The position numbers and the translations under genes are program-made. This document shows, piece after piece, positions 55,846 through 64,000 of a stretch of 64,000 nucleotides of DNA (positions are counted from its first letter, which is position 1; every line of letters begins with the position of its first letter). Origin of the DNA: Mesobacillus campisalis. GTDB taxonomy: Bacteria; Bacillota; Bacilli; Bacillales; Cytobacillaceae. The notes below the pieces were generated by a model. It did no database searches and was not told where the DNA came from. It saw nothing but the letters and a program-made list of their open reading frames with translations. The stretch spans positions 124,001-188,000 of the forward strand of contig NZ_LAYY01000008.1 in assembly GCF_000986785.1 (NCBI RefSeq). Direction: 5' to 3'.

Positions 55846-56697
55846 TTATAACGCTCCACATTGTTTCTCAATTTCAGTGCGGAACTCCTGTTGCAGCTTT
55901 CTTGTGACAGCTCCAGGGACGCCGTTTCCGACTGTTCTGCCGTCATGCTCGATAACCGGCATGACTTCGATAGTTGTACCTGTCAAAAAGACTTCATCCG
56001 CGGCTTCCAGCTCAGCCACAGAAAAGACCCTTTCCTCAACCGGGATGCCTTCCTTGCGGCAAATCTCCAGCATGACACGCCTCGAAATCCCGTTCAGGAT
56101 GTAATTATTGGCCGGATGGGTAATCACTGTGCCACCCTTGACAATCGACACATTGGAATGGCTTCCTTCCGTTACCTTTCCATCCCGATGCTGAATGGCT
56201 TCATCACACCCTGCTTCTGCCGCTTTCTGATTGGCGAGCAGATTTCCCAGCAGGTTCAGGCTCTTGATATCACAGCGAAGCCAGCGGATGTCTTCGATAA
56301 GGATTGTTTTAACACCTGATTGGAGTTTCTCCTCGGGGCGCCCCGCTTCCCGGGTATAGGCAACAAATGTTGGCGCTGCACCAACAGGGAAAGGATGCTT
56401 CCTTGGTGCATTTCCCCGGGTGAACTGGAGGTAAACGGTTCCGAACCTTACACCGTTATGGGCAATAAGGCTTTCCAGTTTTATCTGAAGATCTTCCCTA
56501 GCATAAGGAATTTCAATGCCGATGCTGGCAGCACTTTCATCAAGGCGCTGCAAGTGCTCTTCCGCTGTGAACATGAGGCCATTGTAAATTCGGATCACCT
56601 CATAAATCCCGTCACCAAACTGGTAACCCCGGTCTTCAATATCGACGGCTGCAGCTTTCCGCTCGACAATTTCCCCATTAAACATTACATATTCCAT
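55846..56697 (-). CDS. dat: D-amino-acid (D-alanine) aminotransferase
   Basis: A 283-residue fold-type IV PLP enzyme that makes D-Glu and D-Ala for cell wall synthesis. VDIEDRGYQFGDGIYEVIRIY at the start, the PLP lysine in RCDIKSLNLLGNLLANQKA (~145), EGSHSNVSIV, and FLTGTTIEVMPV are diagnostic of Dat. It follows pepV by 14 bp and has a GGGAGG ribosome site, so the two are likely co-transcribed. Confidence 0.94.
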   Translation of the reverse strand: MEYVMFNGEIVERKAAAVDIEDRGYQFGDGIYEVIRIYNGLMFTAEEHLQRLDESAASIGIEIPYAREDLQIKLESLIAHNGVRFGTVYLQFTRGNAPRKHPFPVGAAPTFVAYTREAGRPEEKLQSGVKTILIEDIRWLRCDIKSLNLLGNLLANQKAAEAGCDEAIQHRDGKVTEGSHSNVSIVKGGTVITHPANNYILNGISRRVMLEICRKEGIPVEERVFSVAELEAADEVFLTGTTIEVMPVIEHDGRTVGNGVPGAVTRKLQQEFRTEIEKQCGAL

Positions 56698-56711
56698 GAT
56701 TTCATTCCTCC

Positions 56712-58127
56712 CTATTCTCCTGCCAGCTCGTATATGGCCTGGGCATAAATCGCTGTTGCCCTCAGCAGGTCATCAATGACGATGTATTCATCCTTTTGAT
56801 GGGCGATGTCAGGCCGTCCTGGAAACAACGGCCCAAATGCCACTCCCGACTTCAGGGAGCGTGCGTACGTACCGCCGCCAATTGAGAGGAGTTCGGCCTT
56901 TTCACCCGTCTGCTCCTCATATACTTTTTTGAGTTTCGTGATGAGAAAGTCGTCCTCTGCAACATGATGCGGGCTTGAGTTTGTGAAGTTTTCCATTTCA
57001 AACCCTTCCTCCGCTGCCATGTCCTTGATGGTGGAGATGATGGCATCGATATCCGCCGTGACTGGATAGCGCATATTTAACCCAAACGATCCGCCAGTCT
57101 CATCATACCTTAATTTGCCCACATTAATCGTCAGGTCACCTGTGATTTCATCACTATATGCTACGCCGAGGGCTCTTCCGCGCGAATCCCCGCCCAAATA
57201 CTTGGCAGCAAACCCCATGAACTTCCTGGCATTGAAATCGAGCTTAAGGCTGGCCAAAAACTCTGCCATATGGAGACCGGCATTTTTGCCATGGTCCGGC
57301 TCCATCCCATGAGCGGAAACACCCTCAAAGTCGAGGACCAGTGTTCCTTTATCCACATGGCATGATCCCCCGAGGCCATGCTGCTTCTTATAGTCTTCAT
57401 ATCGCTGGATAATTTCCGTCTGGTATTTCAGCACATGCAAGGAAACCGTTGCAAAGTCCGGCACCATATTGTACCTTCTTCCGGAAGTGAAGCTAAGGAC
57501 TTCCACATCATGGTCTTCCTCGCCAACAGCCTGGTTTTTATAGGCAAGATCAAAGTCCGCTATCCCTTTTTCCGCGTAAATAATGGGAAAGTCTGCATCC
57601 GGAGCAAAACCCATTGCCGGCATTTCTTCATGCTTAAAATAATGCTCGACGCATCTCCAGTCGCTCTCCTCATCCGTCCCAATAATCATGCGCACCCGCC
57701 GTTTCAACGGGAGGCCAAGCTCCTTCACAATTTTCATGGCATAAAAGGCAGCCATTGTCGGCCCTTTATCATCGATGGCGCCCCGCGCAAAAATCTTGCC
57801 GTCCCGAATTTCCGCTTCATACGGACCGCTTGTCCAGCCGTCCCCTTCCGGCACAACATCCACGTGGCACAAAACCCCGACAATTTCCCGCCCTTCGCCA
57901 AATTCAAGGTGGCCTGCCAAATTGCCGACATTCCTGGCAGTGAACCCTTCTTTTTCACCCAGGCGGAGCATATAATCCAACGCTTCCTTTACACCTGGTC
58001 CCAGGGGTGCTTCTTCGGTCGCCTTCTCTTCATCTAGGACACTTTTTATTTTTAAGAATTCCTGTGTTTGCTGAATCAATTCGTCTTTCCTTTTTTCAAC
58101 CTCTTCGAACCATTGAATTGTTTCCAT
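56712..58127 (-). CDS. pepV: Dipeptidase PepV (M20 family)
   Basis: A 471-residue zinc dipeptidase. The M20 signature VGVLCHVDVVPEGDGWTSGPYEAEI, the second metal segment ARGAIDDKGPTMAAF, GTDEESDWRCVEHYF and the late IGGGTYARSL are intact. It likely releases amino acids from peptides; D-Ala-containing dipeptides are possible given the neighbouring dat. A GGAGGAATC site lies before the ATG. Confidence 0.94.
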   Translation of the reverse strand: METIQWFEEVEKRKDELIQQTQEFLKIKSVLDEEKATEEAPLGPGVKEALDYMLRLGEKEGFTARNVGNLAGHLEFGEGREIVGVLCHVDVVPEGDGWTSGPYEAEIRDGKIFARGAIDDKGPTMAAFYAMKIVKELGLPLKRRVRMIIGTDEESDWRCVEHYFKHEEMPAMGFAPDADFPIIYAEKGIADFDLAYKNQAVGEEDHDVEVLSFTSGRRYNMVPDFATVSLHVLKYQTEIIQRYEDYKKQHGLGGSCHVDKGTLVLDFEGVSAHGMEPDHGKNAGLHMAEFLASLKLDFNARKFMGFAAKYLGGDSRGRALGVAYSDEITGDLTINVGKLRYDETGGSFGLNMRYPVTADIDAIISTIKDMAAEEGFEMENFTNSSPHHVAEDDFLITKLKKVYEEQTGEKAELLSIGGGTYARSLKSGVAFGPLFPGRPDIAHQKDEYIVIDDLLRATAIYAQAIYELAGE

Positions 58128-58634
58128 GATGATTCCTCCATTACCGCAATTTATCTGGTCCTGTTCATTTCCAAACTATTTTACCTTATCTTACTCTTCT
58201 CCCGCACATTTTCAAACTGTTTTCCCTTACGATGCAAAAATTAATAACCGCACTTCTTACGGATATTGCTGGAGGATAATAAGGATTGTTAAACTGATTT
58301 TTCTTTTGTTACAATTGCATTTACTTATTCTAAATTTTCAATCTTCTAATCATATTATGCTAGTATGCTGCCATATGGATAATTAACAGGAAAATGAAGG
58401 GAGGAATCCGAACATTCTAATGGATGACAAGGTTAATATTTTGTAAATTTAGTTAATAATATGGTATTTTATCTTTATAAAGGGTAAAATAGTTCAAAAG
58501 GGGCTTCCTGTCCTACAAGAACCTGTAAAGGGGTTGTCTGGAAAGAAGAAAACTACATAAGTCGAGGACTCACCAATGAACTGTCAATCGCAGGAATTTG
58601 CCAAGGGTGTAAAAAAGGATTAGGGAGTGGTTGT
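58128..58634. other. 507-bp gap before ytzE
   Basis: No confident gene. It is A/T-rich up to about 58500. A 15-codon frame (58576-58623, ATG to TAG) with GAGG nine bases upstream ends 11 bases before the ytzE start and could be a leader peptide. I see no terminator stem or known riboswitch here. Confidence 0.4.
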
Positions 58635-58856
58635 TTGAAACCTTCAACTAACCGGATGATAAACCGAATCAAATCCATCTATGTGTTCATACGGAAAAAT
58701 GGGACTGTAACGACACAGGACCTGGTAGAGGAATTTGGCATCACCCCCCGGACGATTCAAAGAGATTTGAATGTCCTGGCCTATAACGACTTAGTAGAAA
58801 GCCCTAGCCGTGGAAAATGGACCACGACCCAGAAAAAAGTAAAATTGACATCGTAA
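58635..58856 (+). CDS. ytzE: DeoR-type HTH protein YtzE
   Basis: A 73-residue protein that is just a DeoR-family winged helix: RIKSIYVFIRKNGTVTTQDLVEEFGITPRTIQRDLNVLAYNDLV. It lacks the usual sugar-binding domain. The likely start is the TTG at 58635 (MKPSTNRM), with GGGAGTGG upstream. Target genes are unknown. It is convergent with ytzG. Confidence 0.88.
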   Translation: MKPSTNRMINRIKSIYVFIRKNGTVTTQDLVEEFGITPRTIQRDLNVLAYNDLVESPSRGKWTTTQKKVKLTS

Positions 58857-58858
58857 AA

Positions 58859-58903
58859 GAAAAAATGGTCCCCGTTTGAATGAAGGCGGGGGCCATTTTT
58901 TCT
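58859..58903. terminator. Bidirectional terminator ytzE / ytzG
   Basis: AAAAATGGTCCCCG / CGGGGGCCATTTTT with a 12-base loop; A and T tracts on the two sides. Confidence 0.85.
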
Positions 58904-58906
58904 TTT

Positions 58907-59626
58907 TTATTGTACTTCATACTCCATCAGCTGCTGAATTTCATCATCGTCCAGCTCGCGATACTCCCCTAATTCCAGCGTTTCATCAAGCTTTAGGGGA
59001 CCCATGGTCAAGCGCTTGAGATAGACGACTCTTTTGCCTACAGCCTGAAACATCCGCTTCACCTGATGGAACTTGCCTTCGGTGATGGTGAGTTCAATAT
59101 CCGAAGTCAGACCTGATTTTAAAATCTCCAGCTTCCCAGGCTTCGTCTCATAGCCATCATCGAGGACAACTCCTTTTTTAAATGCCTCGATATCTTCTTC
59201 CGTGACTTCCCCTTCAATAACGGCGAAATACGTTTTTGGCACATGCTTTTTGGGAGAAAGAAGGCGATGGGCCAGCTGGCCGTCGTTCGTGATCAGGAGC
59301 AGACCCTCCGTATCCTTGTCCAGCCTGCCGACCGGGAAAGGTTCGTAAATGGAGTCCTCCAGTTCAAGAAGGTCGATGACTGTTTCATCACGGCTGTCTT
59401 CTGTAGCGGATATCACTCCCGGCGGCTTATTCATCATCAAATAAATGAACTCGCGGTAATTTACTTCTTCCCCATGGACATTTACCGTGTCTTTCCCAGG
59501 GGAAACATGATGTCCCGGGTCTTTCACCACTTTTTGATTGACATGGACGGCGCCATCTTTCAAAAGTTTCTTCACTTCTTTGCGGCTTCCATATCCCAGG
59601 TTAGCCAGCATTTTATCTATACGCAA
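58907..59626 (-). CDS. ytzG: RsuA-family pseudouridine synthase YtzG
   Basis: A 239-residue rRNA pseudouridine synthase. An N-terminal S4 domain (MRIDKMLANLGYGSRKEVKKLL) precedes the catalytic domain with the aspartate in VGRLDKDTEGLLLITNDGQLAHRLLSP and the late EGKFHQVKRMFQAVG motif. The target is probably 16S rRNA, by family. It lies upstream of ytzE on the other strand and beside ytgP, as in B. subtilis. Confidence 0.92.
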   Translation of the reverse strand: MRIDKMLANLGYGSRKEVKKLLKDGAVHVNQKVVKDPGHHVSPGKDTVNVHGEEVNYREFIYLMMNKPPGVISATEDSRDETVIDLLELEDSIYEPFPVGRLDKDTEGLLLITNDGQLAHRLLSPKKHVPKTYFAVIEGEVTEEDIEAFKKGVVLDDGYETKPGKLEILKSGLTSDIELTITEGKFHQVKRMFQAVGKRVVYLKRLTMGPLKLDETLELGEYRELDDDEIQQLMEYEVQ

Positions 59627-59728
59627 TTTGAATCACTCCCAATTATAGGCGATAGCCCACTCAATTTCCTTGTAGGTACATAGACTATTATCATGCTTTA
59701 ACTGTAAAACGAAGAGGAGATGAGGACG

Positions 59729-59974
59729 ATGATGGATTATCGCCAGCAAGGTCAAGGACAATTCTTCCCAGGTGGAGGCGGATTTCCCGGCGGAGGCTTC
59801 CCAGGCGGAGGTTTCGGAGGCTTTAACCGCAGACTGGAACAGGTTGAGAGAGACCTTCAAAGGGTCGTCAGGAGGCTGGATCAGCAAGACCGCAGACTAG
59901 ACCAGCTTGACCGCAGGGTCGACCGCATTGAACGCCGCTTAGGCATCCGCACCGATTATGAAACTTACTATTAA
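59729..59974 (+). CDS. Small Gly/Phe-rich and Arg/Asp coiled-coil protein
   Basis: An 81-residue protein with two parts. Residues ~10-30 are GGGGFPGGGFPGGGFGGF, and residues ~32-72 are a heptad-like Arg/Asp/Leu repeat (RRLDQQDRRLDQLDRRVD). It ends YETYY. An ATG at 59729 or 59732 is preferred, with GAGGAG upstream; a third ATG at 59720 abuts that site. The composition resembles small spore coat or self-assembling proteins. A CATAGACTA box at 59679 fits a sigma-K -10, though its -35 is poor. Function is unknown. Confidence 0.72.
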   Translation: MMDYRQQGQGQFFPGGGGFPGGGFPGGGFGGFNRRLEQVERDLQRVVRRLDQQDRRLDQLDRRVDRIERRLGIRTDYETYY

Positions 59975-59982
59975 AATGGAAG

Positions 59983-60013
59983 GACCCTGCCCCGCCCCGG
60001 AGCAGGGTCTTTC
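59983..60013. terminator. Terminator after the small coiled-coil gene
   Basis: GACCCTGC / GCAGGGTC with a GC-rich loop of eleven bases, followed by TTTCAT. It lies between the convergent gene at 59729 and ytgP. Confidence 0.75.
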
Positions 60014-60048
60014 ATACTCTAGTCAGCCAAGGTCAGGCTTTCCTTCGG

Positions 60049-61671
60049 CTATAATGGCAGCCTCAGCTTCCTTTTCACCTTGTCCACTTTGTCCCCGAAC
60101 AGACGGTTAATTAATTTTGAACGGAATCCCAGGTAAAAATAAATAGCAGAACCTGCAGCCGCACAGATGACAATGATGACAATTGAGCTGGCTTTCGCGG
60201 CAGGAGATAATAATTCACTGACAGCCCCGTAAACGGCAAGCGTCCCTGCGCCCATCAGGAAAGTAAACAGCACGATGAGCGTAATCCTTCTCGCAACAAA
60301 GCTGAAGCGATAATTGGCAAACCTTTTGATTACATATAGGTTGATCAAAATCGCTGCCAGATAACCAAGAGCTGTCGCATAAACGGCTCCTTTTGTTTCA
60401 AACAACTTGATCAGTGGAATGTTGAGGCTTAGCTTAACGAGCAGGCCTGTCAGAAGGCTCAGGATGGTGAACCGCTGCTCATTGATTCCCTGCAGGATTG
60501 CAGCCGTCACAGTAAACAAAGCAAACAAAATCGCCACAGGAGCATAAATACGCAGAATCTCGGTCCCCAGTTCCTTATTTTCATAGAAGACTGTAAAAGC
60601 CGGTTCCGCCAGCAGCGACAAGCCAACAGCCGCAGGCACAGTCAGGTACATGAGCACCTGGAAGGTTTGGTCGAGCTGCTTTCTCAAGCTTGTGCGGTCA
60701 TTTTCAACGAACGCCTTGGTGATGCTCGGGACGAGCGTCAAGGAAAAAGCGGTGGCCAGGGAAACAGGAATAATAACAAGCTTATGCGTCTGGAAATTCA
60801 AAGTTGCGAATGCTGCTGTTGCCTGCGCTCCCTGCCCAATGGACGCCATCGCCCTTTGAAAAGTGATTTGGTCGATGAATTGGAACAGCGGATTGGCGAT
60901 TCCGACAAACACGAACGGTGCTGCATATAAAAGAATTTCCTTATAGATTTCTTTTAAGGAAATGTCCATGGTGCCCTTGTCGGCCTCCAGCAGTTTGTCC
61001 AGGTGCGGCTTCCGCTTGAACCAATACCACACTAGGACGGCAAGGCTGCCGATCGCCCCGATGAACGCAGCGAACGTCGCCACACTGACTGCTGCCACAA
61101 CACTTCCATTCATCACGTTCAGGACAACATATGCCCCAACCAGGACGAAAGCGATCCGCACAATCTGCTCTACCACCTGCGAAACGGCAGAAGGCCCCAT
61201 TGATTGGTGTCCCTGGAAAAACCCGCGGATCAGACTCATGAACGGAACGATAATTAGCGCGAAGGATACCGCACGAATAACGGTCGTTACATCTTCCGGC
61301 CTTACATCCGAAGCGTCCGTGCTTCTGCTCAGCGTGACGTCCGCCAGCATCGGCGCAGTCAAATACATAAACAGAAAGGACAGGATGCCAGTTCCCAGCA
61401 TGACGGCAATTCCCGATTTGAACAGTTTCCTTCCTACTGCATACTCTTCAAGTGCATTGTATTTGGAGATGAACTTTGAGACGGCAAGCGGAACTCCTGC
61501 AGTGGCTATGCTGATAAAAATGGTATACGAAATATAGGAGTACGAATACAAGGCTGTTCCATCATCACCGACAATTGCATAAAACGGAATGACGTAAAAC
61601 AGACCCAGTACCTTTGAAATAATGGTCCCGAGGGTTAAAATAAATGTCCCTCTCAGAAGCTTTGATGACAT
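60049..61671 (-). CDS. ytgP: MurJ-type lipid II flippase YtgP
   Basis: A 540-residue membrane protein with about 14 helices (MVF/MOP superfamily). GTFILTLGTIISKVLGLFYVIPFYAIVG at the start and the mid-protein YAAPFVFVGIANPLFQFIDQITFQRAM are typical of the YtgP/Spore cortex-polysaccharide flippase group. B. subtilis YtgP can replace MurJ in E. coli, so it probably flips lipid II. It stands alone, divergent from ytfP. Confidence 0.92.
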   Translation of the reverse strand: MSSKLLRGTFILTLGTIISKVLGLFYVIPFYAIVGDDGTALYSYSYISYTIFISIATAGVPLAVSKFISKYNALEEYAVGRKLFKSGIAVMLGTGILSFLFMYLTAPMLADVTLSRSTDASDVRPEDVTTVIRAVSFALIIVPFMSLIRGFFQGHQSMGPSAVSQVVEQIVRIAFVLVGAYVVLNVMNGSVVAAVSVATFAAFIGAIGSLAVLVWYWFKRKPHLDKLLEADKGTMDISLKEIYKEILLYAAPFVFVGIANPLFQFIDQITFQRAMASIGQGAQATAAFATLNFQTHKLVIIPVSLATAFSLTLVPSITKAFVENDRTSLRKQLDQTFQVLMYLTVPAAVGLSLLAEPAFTVFYENKELGTEILRIYAPVAILFALFTVTAAILQGINEQRFTILSLLTGLLVKLSLNIPLIKLFETKGAVYATALGYLAAILINLYVIKRFANYRFSFVARRITLIVLFTFLMGAGTLAVYGAVSELLSPAAKASSIVIIVICAAAGSAIYFYLGFRSKLINRLFGDKVDKVKRKLRLPL

Positions 61672-61929
61672 ATAATCCCTTCCTAGCAGTGAAAAGCGCA
61701 GCGAACCTGCGGGTTACACTTTGATTAGATAAAAAACAGACTGTACCCAAGTACCCAATTTTTAATTTTACCACACTCACTCGACTGATCTATTATATTT
61801 TCCATTTAATAAGTTTACCTTTCTTTAAGAAACAGCGCCACTTTCATGGAAAATCACTGTTTCGTTTACCTCCATGTTGGAAATGTTTTATAATGGGAAG
61901 AGTTTTAGACTGAATGAATAGTTGGTGAA

Positions 61930-63207
61930 ATGATGAATTATGACTGCATTGTCATTGGCGGAGGACCGTCCGGACTGATGGCTGCCATTGCCGCCGGAGA
62001 AAAAGGCGGCCGGGTGATGCTTGTTGATAAAGGAGACAAGCTTGGGCGAAAGCTTGCGATATCCGGAGGCGGCCGCTGCAATGTAACTAACAGGCTGCCC
62101 GTCGAGGAGATCATTAAGCATATCCCAGGCAACGGACGATTTTTATACAGTGCCTTCTCGGAGTTCAACAATGAGGATATCATCGCTTTCTTTGAAAAGC
62201 TGGGCATTGAACTGAAGGAAGAAGACCACGGCCGCATGTTCCCGGTTACCGATAAGGCGCAGTCTGTCGTAGATGCGCTGTTAAAAAGACTTGATGACCT
62301 CAAGGTAGAAATTAAGGTGAATTCCCCCATCCGGGATGTCCATTATGAGAACGGCAGAGTCAAAGCGGTGGAGCTTGCGAGCGGGGAGATGTTTGAAGCG
62401 GGCAGTGTCGTGATTGCTGTGGGAGGAAAATCGGTGCCGCATACAGGGTCCACAGGAGATGGATATGCCTGGGCGGAGAAAGCGGGCCATACTATCACAG
62501 AGCTGTTCCCAACCGAAGTTCCGCTATTGTCGGATGAAGCCTTTATCAAGTCGAAAGTGCTGCAGGGCTTGTCCCTGCGCGGAGTGGGCCTTAGCGTGCT
62601 GAATCCGAAAGGAAAGCCGCTCATTACGCACCAGATGGATATGATTTTTACCCATTTTGGCGTCAGCGGTCCAGCCGTGCTGAGGTGCAGCCAATTCGTA
62701 ATCAAGGCGATGAAAAAGTGGAACCTCTCCCGGGTGACCATGAGCCTTGATGCCCTGCCTGATTTTAAGCAAGAACAGCTCTTCCAGGAAATCAGCAAGC
62801 TGATCAAGGCCGAGCCAAAAAAGGCTGTAAAAAATGTGCTTAAAGGCTTGCTGCCTGAACGGTACCTGCTGTTTTTGCTGGAGCAGCTCGATATAGACCC
62901 GGGCACGCCTGGAGGCCAGCTGTCCCAGGAAAAAATCAGGAGTTTTGCTGCAAACTGCAAGAGCTTCCAGTTCACCGTGAATGGGTCCCAGCCGCTGGAA
63001 AAAGCCTTCGTCACCGGCGGCGGTGTCTCGGTCAAGGAGATCGAGCCCCGGACCATGGCTTCAAAAAAGATGGATGGCCTGTATTTCTGCGGCGAAATCC
63101 TTGATATCCACGGCTATACAGGCGGCTATAACATCACCTCTGCTCTAGTCACCGGGAGGCTGGCCGGGACGAATGCAGCTGATTATGCCTTAAACCAAAA
63201 AAGCTGA
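61930..63207 (+). CDS. ytfP: HI0933-family FAD-dependent oxidoreductase YtfP
   Basis: A 425-residue flavoprotein. The dinucleotide-binding [21 protein letters not shown] at the start, [18 protein letters not shown] near 40, [19 protein letters not shown] near 165 and the C-terminal [20 protein letters not shown] are diagnostic. The substrate is unknown. Two ATGs stand in tandem at 61930 and 61933 after TTGGTGA. A promoter with TTTACC and TATAAT (61889-61894) lies upstream. Confidence 0.92.
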   Translation: MMNYDCIVIGGGPSGLMAAIAAGEKGGRVMLVDKGDKLGRKLAISGGGRCNVTNRLPVEEIIKHIPGNGRFLYSAFSEFNNEDIIAFFEKLGIELKEEDHGRMFPVTDKAQSVVDALLKRLDDLKVEIKVNSPIRDVHYENGRVKAVELASGEMFEAGSVVIAVGGKSVPHTGSTGDGYAWAEKAGHTITELFPTEVPLLSDEAFIKSKVLQGLSLRGVGLSVLNPKGKPLITHQMDMIFTHFGVSGPAVLRCSQFVIKAMKKWNLSRVTMSLDALPDFKQEQLFQEISKLIKAEPKKAVKNVLKGLLPERYLLFLLEQLDIDPGTPGGQLSQEKIRSFAANCKSFQFTVNGSQPLEKAFVTGGGVSVKEIEPRTMASKKMDGLYFCGEILDIHGYTGGYNITSALVTGRLAGTNAADYALNQKS

Positions 63208-63230
63208 GCCTATCATTGCTCAGCTTTTTT
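63197..63230. terminator. Bidirectional terminator ytfP / cse60
   Basis: AAAAAAGCTGAGC / GCTCAGCTTTTTT, with an eight-base loop; it overlaps both stop codons. Confidence 0.92.
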
Positions 63231-63417
63231 ACGCTCTGTAGACGACCATTGCACTGAAGCAGTAGATTTGCTCCTGCTCTTCTTCCTCTTCTGTTATCGC
63301 CGCGACATTGTACTTGATGTCCACCAGTTTGTCTTCATCCAGCTTTTTTAAAAACGTATTCATCTCTTTTTCAAGATCTTTTTCATGTTCCTTGTCGAAC
63401 AGCTTTACTTGAATCAT
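63229..63417 (-). CDS. cse60: Sporulation protein Cse60
   Basis: A 62-residue protein. MIQVKLFDKEHEKDLEKEMNTFL at the start and YNVAAITEEEEEQEQIYCFSAM at the end match the sigma-E-controlled Cse60 of B. subtilis. Function in sporulation is not known. AAAGGAGT precedes the ATG. I did not find a clean sigma-E promoter in the short upstream gap. Confidence 0.85.
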   Translation of the reverse strand: MIQVKLFDKEHEKDLEKEMNTFLKKLDEDKLVDIKYNVAAITEEEEEQEQIYCFSAMVVYRA

Positions 63418-63542
63418 GGCTAGGACTCCTTTAGGTACATTTTTCTACATTATTGCCTGATAATTGAATTTTCAGACATGCGAGTGTGCTTGTCTTATGG
63501 GGCGTTCCTCCTTATCATTAAGATAAAGAAAGGATGTGGACC

Positions 63543-64000
63543 ATGATTTTTAAAAGCCGGCAGGAGCCTTTAGAGCTAACCATTTTAAGAATATTGAACA
63601 AACGAATGGAATTGCCTGAGAACGAAAAATCGTATTACCTTAAATTGAAAAAAGGATATGAAGGAGAACAATATTTCGATTCCCTAATGCTTGAGTCTTT
63701 GAAAGGCGAAAGGCTCATCTTGAACGACCTGCTGTTTAAGTTTAACAATACCCTTTTTCAAATCGATTCGCTGGTTATATCGCAGCACACCATTCATACA
63801 TTCGAACTCAAGCACCATGAGGGCGACTATCAATTTGAGAAGGACGATTTTTACTCCAGCTCCGGAAAGAAAATGAATAATCCGATTCATCAGCTTAACA
63901 GAAGCGAAACTCTGTTTCGTAATATGCTGAATAACCTCGGCTGCCAGCTCCCCCTTGAACCTAAACTTGTGTTTACCCATCCCGAATTCTTCCTGTATCA
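63543..64000 (+). CDS. NERD-domain protein, N-terminal part (3' end outside window)
   Basis: The first 152 codons of a gene that continues past the window. GYEGEQYFD (~39-47), a central IDSLVIS and TIHTFELKHHEGDY (~85-98) give the Glu/Asp/ExK pattern of the nuclease-related NERD domain. The last ~55 residues align with the start of the gene at 1-618. An AAAGGATG ribosome site precedes the ATG. A C-terminal zinc ribbon like that of the first gene may follow outside the window. Confidence 0.82.
   Translation, partial: MIFKSRQEPLELTILRILNKRMELPENEKSYYLKLKKGYEGEQYFDSLMLESLKGERLILNDLLFKFNNTLFQIDSLVISQHTIHTFELKHHEGDYQFEKDDFYSSSGKKMNNPIHQLNRSETLFRNMLNNLGCQLPLEPKLVFTHPEFFLY

Overview
The window is a chromosomal segment of a member of the Bacillaceae (Bacillus sensu lato). 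Gene content and order follow the 'yt' region of Bacillus subtilis very closely: argGH-moaB, ackA-ytxK-tpx-ytfJ-ytfI-yteJ-sppA-nadK2-ytcI, a small acid-soluble spore protein, thiI-nifZ-ezrA-hisJ-refZ-ytsP, rpsD, tyrS, acsA/acuABC, ccpA-aroA-ytxJHG, ampS, murC-sftA-ytpQP, ytoP-ytzB-ytnP-trmB-ytzH-ytmP-amyX-ytlR-ytlP-ytkP, dat-pepV-ytzE-ytzG-ytgP-ytfP and cse60. Spore genes (SASP, ytfJ, refZ, cse60) show an endospore former. Genes with no counterpart that I recall at this place in B. subtilis are a methionine gamma-lyase, a large class A penicillin-binding protein, an EcsC-family gene, a lipoprotein, and NERD-domain genes cut by each window edge.

Layout. 1-0.9 kb: tail of a NERD-domain gene and a 51-bp tandem repeat array. 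0.9-13.7 kb: arginine synthesis, MoaB, acetate kinase, thiol peroxidase, sporulation and membrane genes, mostly on the minus strand. 13.7-24.5 kb: acyl-CoA synthetase, SASP, tRNA thiolation (nifZ-thiI), cell division (ezrA), histidine synthesis (hisJ), refZ, free Met-sulfoxide reductase, methionine gamma-lyase and rpsD with its leader. 24.5-36.3 kb: tyrS with a T-box, a bifunctional PBP, the divergent acsA/acuABC acetate switch, ccpA and aroA. 36.3-47.2 kb: the stress operon ytxGHJ behind sigma-B and sigma-H promoters, ampS, murC, the DNA translocase sftA and redox/peptidase genes. 47.2-64 kb: lactonase, trmB, pullulanase, lipid kinase, ytkP, a dyad-symmetric intergenic repeat, D-amino-acid aminotransferase, dipeptidase, pseudouridine synthase, the MurJ-type flippase ytgP, an HI0933-type flavoprotein, cse60 and the start of a second NERD gene.

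Themes. CcpA is encoded here, and three CcpA-type cre sites can be read in the window: upstream of the ackA promoter (perfect match, activation geometry), over the acuA promoter, and between megL and its promoter region (perfect match). Carbon overflow (AckA), acetate reuse (AcsA, AcuA, AcuB, AcuC) and methionine breakdown (MegL) may therefore answer to the same regulator.

I found no tRNA or rRNA gene, no transposase, prophage, CRISPR array or recognisable defence island. The least explained features are repeats: two loci of a 51-bp-period element (620-880 and about 24600-24695), a nested-palindrome element at 55650-55760, and a 36-bp in-frame expansion in sftA.
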